A stretch of DNA of 27,423 nt from JBDNJM01 sp041687755 (GTDB taxonomy: Bacteria > Planctomycetota > UBA1135 > GCA-002686595). Location: the NCBI GenBank assembly GCA_041687755.1, contig JBDNJM010000201.1, positions 1-27,423 on the forward strand. The letters are read 5' to 3'. The position numbers and the translations under genes are program-made. The notes under the pieces were generated by a model. The model saw only the letters and a program-made list of their open reading frames with translations, did not search any database and had not been told where the DNA came from. Shown here in pieces: positions 23,226 to 27,423 of the stretch (its first letter is position 1; each line of letters begins with the position of its first letter).

Positions 23226-25003
23226 TACGGTCGCAGCTTGGCGAGCACGGCCTCTGCCATCGCTAGCAGCGGGTCGTCGGCCGGGCGGCCCGCCTTCCAG
23301 GCCTCGAGCAGGGCCAGCGCGCGGGCGGGGTCCCGCAGCGCTGGGTCGCGCGACGTGCCGATCAGGTTCGCCAGCTCAATCAGCGCGGGCGGGTAGTCGA
23401 CGGGGAGCGCGACGGCACGCTCGAGCAGGGTCAGGGCCTCGCGGCCGCGGCCACCGGAGAGCTCCAGTCGCGCGAGTTCGTGCAAGGCGCGGGCGTTGCC
23501 GGGGACGAGCTCGAGCGCGCGCTCGAGCGGCGCCCGGCGTCGGCCGTGCTGTTCGAGGCGCTCGTGGGCCTGGGCGGCCTGGACGAGGCTGTTCGAGCGC
23601 AGCAGCAGGGGGTAGGGACCCTCGAAGGGCACGAAGCTCTGGGCGAGCAGCCCGAGGGCGATCAGCGTGGCCACGACGCTCAGCCGCGCCCGGCGTCGCG
23701 CCACGTCGACGAGCAGCATCAGGCCAGCGCCGCACAGGGGCATCAGGGCCAGCAGCCATGGCATGCGGAAGCGCGAGTAGGTGAAGTACAGCAGGCTCCC
23801 GAGGAGTCCGGCCGCGACCCAGCCGGCGAGCACGCCGCTCGCGATCGGTCCGGCCGTCGAGCGCACCCGTGCGGCGCCGAGGGCGGCGAGCGCGAGCAAG
23901 AGGCCGAACGGCAGTGGGGCTAGCCACAGCGCGGGCGCGAGCTGACGGCTGACGGTCGGGGTGTACTGGATGCCGAACTCGGTCGAGGACAGGCTGTCGG
24001 CGAGTTTGAGGCCGAGCAGCCGCAGTGCCCCGACGGGCTCGGAGCGGATCCAGCCCAGGCCTTGCCCGACCCACCAGCCCGACGCGCCGCGCTCGTCCAG
24101 GCCTGGGTCGTTGAGCGCGCGCGCGGCGAGCCCGACCGAGACGTCGCGCTGCTCGGCGATGTTGCCCCACTCGGGGCCGGGCGCGTGGAACGTGCCGCGG
24201 GCCTCGGCGTTGTTGCCGAACCAAAAGTTCACGCCGCCGTTCGCGCTGACCAGGACGGGTTGATCGCTGCGCTGCAGGTTGGAGATCAGCCCGGGCGCGA
24301 TGCCCGCGGCCAGGCCGGCGAGCAGCAGGAGAGCGGCGGGGAGTAGGCGGGCGCGCTGCTCGGCGGTGCCTCCGCGGAAAGCGCCAACGAGGCCGACCAG
24401 GCCCGCGAGCGGCGGCAACAGCAGGAGGTTTGGGCGCGCGAGGCAGGCCACGCCGGCGAGCAGCCCACACATCAGGAACTGCAGGGCGCAGGCGCGCTGC
24501 TGCTCGATGCGCCGAACGCCGACCAGCCCCAGCCAGAGCGCGCCGGCGCACAGCGGCAGCGCCGCGTTCAGCCCGAGCAGGCGCGTCTCGAAGTACGCGG
24601 TCGGCAGGTAAAGCGTCCATAGCCAGCCGGCGGCGAGGGCGCCGCCGCGCGACGTCACGCGGTCGCTGATGGCCACGAGCAGCGTCGTGACAGCGACGCC
24701 GACGAGGGCCTGCAGGCCGAGCACGACCGGCAGCGCCGTCGCGCCCAGACCGTAGAGCCCCCCGAGAATCCACGGGTACAGGGGCGGCAACCAATGGGGG
24801 AGTCCGGGGCGAAACGTCTCGCCGGCCGCGGCGGTTCGGGCCCAGGCGTCGTAGTACTCCGGGTCGGAGATCAGCACGCGCACAGTGGGGTCGGCGCGCC
24901 AGAGCACGAGCAGCCAAAGGGCGCGCAGGACGACCGCCGCGAGCAGCAGCAGGTGCAGGCGGCGGTCGGCGAGCAGCCGGACTTTGGGCGAGGCGGAGTT
25001 CAA
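23225..25003 (-). CDS. GT-C type membrane glycosyltransferase with C-terminal TPR-like domain
   Basis: The 592-residue protein has many N-terminal membrane helices and the GT-C acidic loop motif after helix 1 ('ISDPEYYDAWA', D47). This is typical of PMT/ArnT-like (GT39/GT83) enzymes that transfer sugars from polyprenyl-phosphate donors on the outer face of the membrane. The large periplasmic loop contains 'FGNNAEARGTFHAPGPEWG'. From about residue 470 to the end the chain is soluble and helical, with TPR-like repeats ('HGRRRAPLERALELVPGNARALHELARLEL', 'REALTLLERAVALPVDYPPALIELA'), suggesting a partner-binding tail. The start is TTG at 25003, inside a TTGA overlap with the stop of the small membrane protein gene upstream. 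No nearer ATG exists. Donor and acceptor are unknown. Confidence 0.85.
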   Translation of the reverse strand: MNSASPKVRLLADRRLHLLLLAAVVLRALWLLVLWRADPTVRVLISDPEYYDAWARTAAAGETFRPGLPHWLPPLYPWILGGLYGLGATALPVVLGLQALVGVAVTTLLVAISDRVTSRGGALAAGWLWTLYLPTAYFETRLLGLNAALPLCAGALWLGLVGVRRIEQQRACALQFLMCGLLAGVACLARPNLLLLPPLAGLVGLVGAFRGGTAEQRARLLPAALLLLAGLAAGIAPGLISNLQRSDQPVLVSANGGVNFWFGNNAEARGTFHAPGPEWGNIAEQRDVSVGLAARALNDPGLDERGASGWWVGQGLGWIRSEPVGALRLLGLKLADSLSSTEFGIQYTPTVSRQLAPALWLAPLPFGLLLALAALGAARVRSTAGPIASGVLAGWVAAGLLGSLLYFTYSRFRMPWLLALMPLCGAGLMLLVDVARRRARLSVVATLIALGLLAQSFVPFEGPYPLLLRSNSLVQAAQAHERLEQHGRRRAPLERALELVPGNARALHELARLELSGGRGREALTLLERAVALPVDYPPALIELANLIGTSRDPALRDPARALALLEAWKAGRPADDPLLAMAEAVLAKLRP

Positions 25004-25416
25004 CGGCCTTCGAACACGGGCTCTTCGTCGACGCGCTGCAGCGCACCGTGTCCGGTGCCCTCACCGAGCAGCTCGAGGTCCACGCGCAGGCCGCCGAGCG
25101 TCGGAGCGAGCAGGTTGAAGACGTGCGCGCCAAGGTAGCCCGTGACGAAGCCGGCGAGCAGCTCGGCCAGGGGCAGCCACAGCAGGGTGACGAGGGCGTC
25201 GCCCTCGGCGAGCTGCGACCACCAGCTGATCTCCGCGGCTTCGGGCCGGCCAATGCTCAGCAGCCAGATCTGCAGGGGCACGATCAGCACCAGCAGCGCG
25301 AGTCCCAGCCCCGCGCCCAGCACTCCGGCGTGCAGGGGCTCGACGTGCATCAACCGGGCCATCCGCGGGTAGGGGCGGTCCCGATCCTGACTCAGCTTCC
25401 ACTCGTTCTTTCGCAT
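25000..25416 (-). CDS. Small two-helix membrane protein of unknown function
   Basis: The 138-residue protein has two hydrophobic segments at about 33-55 ('LGAGLGLALLVLIVPLQIWLL') and about 76-100 ('ALVTLLWLPLAELLAGFVTGYLG'), joined by a polar loop. A short conserved-looking tail follows ('AHVFNLLAPTLGGLRVDLELLG'). This layout recalls small DUF3566-like membrane proteins that end in a hydrophobic 'YN..A...GG' helix and a beta strand, but the similarity is only visual. It starts at ATG 25416 (a second Met at residue 19 is possible). Its stop overlaps the glycosyltransferase start by 4 bases, so the two proteins are probably made together and may act together. Confidence 0.75.
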   Translation of the reverse strand: MRKNEWKLSQDRDRPYPRMARLMHVEPLHAGVLGAGLGLALLVLIVPLQIWLLSIGRPEAAEISWWSQLAEGDALVTLLWLPLAELLAGFVTGYLGAHVFNLLAPTLGGLRVDLELLGEGTGHGALQRVDEEPVFEGR

Positions 25417-25495
25417 GGCCCTCGAAGTTGTTGCGGTGCCGGTCCCCGGAGGCGGCGCGTTCCGGCGAGGCGGCCCGTAGACTGCTCAAGCGATC
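25417..25495. promoter_or_regulatory. Divergent promoter region (small membrane protein / sulfatase-like)
   Basis: The 79 bases between two divergently transcribed genes must carry the start signals for both. TAGACT at about 25478-25483 could act as a -10 element for the + strand gene, but no matching -35 was convincing. The short spacing suggests shared control. Confidence 0.45.
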
Positions 25496-27151
25496 ATGCT
25501 GCGACTCCCTTACAACAAGCAAGTCTCTCACCGGCCCCCGGCGCCGAGATCGGCCCCGACTGGCCCGCGGACGCCACACGCTCCGCGGATTTCCAGGCCC
25601 GCTCGGCTCTCGCTCGCGGCGCTCGGGTGCTTGGCCGCCTGCCTGTTCGGCTGCGCGCCGCCCGAGCGTCCAGGAACTCCGCCGAGGGACCTGTTGCTGC
25701 TGAGCATCGACACGCTGCGCGCCGATCACCTCTCCGCTTACGGATATCCGCGCACGACCAGCACCGGTGGGACCGGCGAGCAGAAGCCGCTGCCCGCGCC
25801 GCTCTCGATCGACGCCTTGGCGAACGAGGGCGTGCGCTTCGCCGAGTGCTTCGCGCCCCGCGGCCAGACGTTTCCTTCGACGGCGAGCCTGATGACGGGC
25901 CAGACGCCGTTCGAGCACGGCGCGCTCGACAACTTTGACACGCTGTCGTCCGAGGCGACGACGTTGGCCGAGCTGATGCGCGCAGCGGGCTTCGCGACCG
26001 GCGGGTTCACGACCAACCGGCTGCTGGGTCCAGCGGTGGACGCGGCCGGTCGTCTCGGGGCCCCCTCGGGCATCGAGCAGGGCTTCCAGACCTTCGTGCG
26101 CGACTTCAGCTCGCCCGATCGCGACCTCAGGGCGGCGAGCTCCGCGGCCCAGTGGATCGGCAAGCGCTACGAGGCGCGCGCGGCCGGAGATGCCGCGCCG
26201 TTCTTCGCGTGGCTGCACCTGATGGGCCCGCACAAGCCGTACGCGCCGCTGCCGCTGCGCGGTCGCGACTTCGCGACGGAGTTCGGCGATCCCGACTACT
26301 CAGGCCCTGCCAACGGGAGCCACGACTTCCTCGACGGGGCCTACGCGGCCGGCCGGCCTCTGACGGGCGTGGATATCGAGCATGTCGTGTCGTTGTACGA
26401 CGGCGAGATCGCACGCATGGACTTCTTGATCGGGCTGTTGCTCAACGTCGTCCAGGGCTACGGATCCGAGGGCGGCCCCGCCCCGCTCGACGAGACGCTG
26501 GTGGTGTTCACCGCCGACCACGGCGAGGAGCTCTACCAGCGCAGCGGCTACTGGGCCCACTCGAAGTCGGTCTACTCGTCGGTGCTGCACGTGCCGCTGT
26601 TCTTCCGTCACCCGGCGAGCCTGACCGGCATGCGAGTGCTGGACAACGTGGTCGAGCTGCGCGACGTTGCGCCGACCGTGCTCGACTGGTTCGACCTGCA
26701 GCCGCCGGCCGGGTGGACGGGGCGGAGCCTGTTGGCGGCGATGGATACCTACATCGAGCGGCCCTTCGAGCAGCGCAGTGCCGTGGGGCACTGGCGCGAC
26801 TCGATCTTCAGCCTGCGCGACGACGAGTGGCGGCTGGTTTGGAACCCCCAGGGGCTCGAGCCGGACGATCCGCCGGTGGGGCGCTATCCGATCCCCGAGC
26901 TCGCCCTGTTCGACGTCAGCGAAGACCCGCTGGAGCTGCGCGATGTGGCGGCCGAGCACCCCGACGTGGTGGACGCCTTGCTCGAGGAGCTCGTCGAGTT
27001 CATCGAGGCTCAGCCGGTGCCCACTGGATCGCGAGTGGCGATGGACCCGGGGCGGCGAGCCGCGCTGCTCGAGTTGGGTTACATGCACGGGGATCTGGGT
27101 AACGTGCCCGTGAATATAGAGGCCGAAGAGGACGAAGATCGCGATGGCTGA
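25496..27151 (+). CDS. Sulfatase-fold (alkaline phosphatase superfamily) lipoprotein with Thr in place of formylglycine Cys
   Basis: The 551-residue protein begins with a long Pro/Arg-rich n-region, then 'LSLAALGCLAACLFGC' with a probable lipidated Cys at about 53. The sulfatase core starts with the metal-binding 'LLLLSIDTLRADHLSAYGY' (D72). The nucleophile region aligns with C/S-x-P-x-R-x4-TG but reads T125-F-P-S-T129-A-S-L-M-T134-G135. The formylglycine residue is therefore Thr, and the helper Arg is also Thr. Other ligands are intact: 'MGPHKPY', 'FTADHGEEL' (D341, H342) and 'HSKSVYSSVLHVPLFFRHP'. Thr is the normal nucleophile in phospho-transferases of this superfamily such as LtaS, so a phosphoester or phosphotransfer activity is more likely than sulfate ester cleavage. 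That is inference. Its last 8 bases overlap the next gene. Confidence 0.88.
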   Translation: MLRLPYNKQVSHRPPAPRSAPTGPRTPHAPRISRPARLSLAALGCLAACLFGCAPPERPGTPPRDLLLLSIDTLRADHLSAYGYPRTTSTGGTGEQKPLPAPLSIDALANEGVRFAECFAPRGQTFPSTASLMTGQTPFEHGALDNFDTLSSEATTLAELMRAAGFATGGFTTNRLLGPAVDAAGRLGAPSGIEQGFQTFVRDFSSPDRDLRAASSAAQWIGKRYEARAAGDAAPFFAWLHLMGPHKPYAPLPLRGRDFATEFGDPDYSGPANGSHDFLDGAYAAGRPLTGVDIEHVVSLYDGEIARMDFLIGLLLNVVQGYGSEGGPAPLDETLVVFTADHGEELYQRSGYWAHSKSVYSSVLHVPLFFRHPASLTGMRVLDNVVELRDVAPTVLDWFDLQPPAGWTGRSLLAAMDTYIERPFEQRSAVGHWRDSIFSLRDDEWRLVWNPQGLEPDDPPVGRYPIPELALFDVSEDPLELRDVAAEHPDVVDALLEELVEFIEAQPVPTGSRVAMDPGRRAALLELGYMHGDLGNVPVNIEAEEDEDRDG

Positions 27152-27423
27152 GCCGGACGAGGCTGGAACTGGCAGCGAGCGCGGCGCTCGGGAGACAGGC
27201 GTGCTGCCCGTCCTGGCGCTGCTGGCGTTGGCCTGTGCGGCGTCCGGTGCGGCGGCCCTAGGGGCTTTCGACCCGGCCTGGGCTAGGGCGCTCGGCGTGC
27301 CGGCGCTGCTGTTCGGTGCGGGCCTGCCGCTCGTCCTGCGCCGCACGCCAGAGCCGCCGCCTGTCTTGAAGGCGCTGCTCGTCGCGGGGCTGGTCTCGCC
27401 GGTGATCGCGCTGGTTGCGTTTC
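27144..27423 (+). CDS. Membrane protein, partial (runs off the window)
   Basis: An ATG at 27144 opens a frame that stays open to the window end (93 codons) and overlaps the sulfatase-like gene by 8 bases. The translation begins MAEPDEAGTGSERGARETG and continues with hydrophobic stretches at about residues 20-42 ('VLPVLALLALACAASGAAALG'), 50-65 ('LGVPALLFGAGLPLVL') and 75-93 ('LKALLVAGLVSPVIALVAF'), each resembling a membrane helix. No family could be recognised from this fragment. The overlap and same direction suggest it is co-translated with the sulfatase-like protein. Confidence 0.7.
   Translation, partial: MAEPDEAGTGSERGARETGVLPVLALLALACAASGAAALGAFDPAWARALGVPALLFGAGLPLVLRRTPEPPPVLKALLVAGLVSPVIALVAF

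Noticed and set aside
23376..25253. Minus-strand frame of 625 codons overlapping the glycosyltransferase gene
   Set aside because: Arg/Ala/Pro-rich shadow in another frame of the same strand; the 592-residue frame has membrane helices and the GT-C motif.

Overview
This is a GC-rich bacterial chromosome segment. Most genes have no clear Shine-Dalgarno sequence. It carries several lipoproteins with bacterial Ig-like domains, a sulfatase-fold lipoprotein, and a type IV pilus gene set whose pilin has a D-x-D-x-D-G loop. This mix points to a Planctomycetota-like organism, but that is inference: there is no rRNA or other phylogenetic marker here. No tRNA, rRNA, CRISPR array, insertion sequence or phage gene was found.

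Layout. 1-286: terminator of an upstream gene and a short non-coding stretch. 287-4077 (+): an Ig-like surface lipoprotein, a prepilin peptidase (pilD-like) and an OmpA/Pal-type lipoprotein. 4734-6749 (+): an EF-G-like GTPase with a degenerate G4 motif. 7279-12620 (+): pilT-pilB-pilC, a strong terminator, then a separately placed pilin gene. 12784-14749 (-): a TatD-family hydrolase and a probable HEAT-like lipoprotein. 15687-18833 (+): a 1048-residue Ig-like, Gly-rich lipoprotein. 19146-23199 (+): amidohydrolase, metallophosphoesterase, CutA and a DASS-family transporter. 23225-25416 (-): a small membrane protein translationally coupled to a GT-C type glycosyltransferase. 25496-27423 (+): a sulfatase-like lipoprotein overlapping a membrane protein that runs off the window.

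The pilus genes form one working unit: PilD processes the pilin, PilB and PilT drive extension and retraction, and PilC is the inner-membrane platform. The secretin and the alignment proteins are not here. The lipoproteins, glycosyltransferase and sulfatase-like enzyme suggest a segment with many envelope functions.

The most unusual feature is a three-copy element of about 125-130 bp (6746-6875 on +, 13658-13790 on -, 18830-18958 on +). Each copy lies in the sense direction at the 3' end of an unrelated gene, and its first stem arm covers the stop codon. The copies share fixed spacings and a GGCCCAT core. Three predicted stems (P1, P2 and an outer P3) change sequence while largely keeping their pairing, which is the signature of a structured RNA. 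I do not recognise it as a known family.
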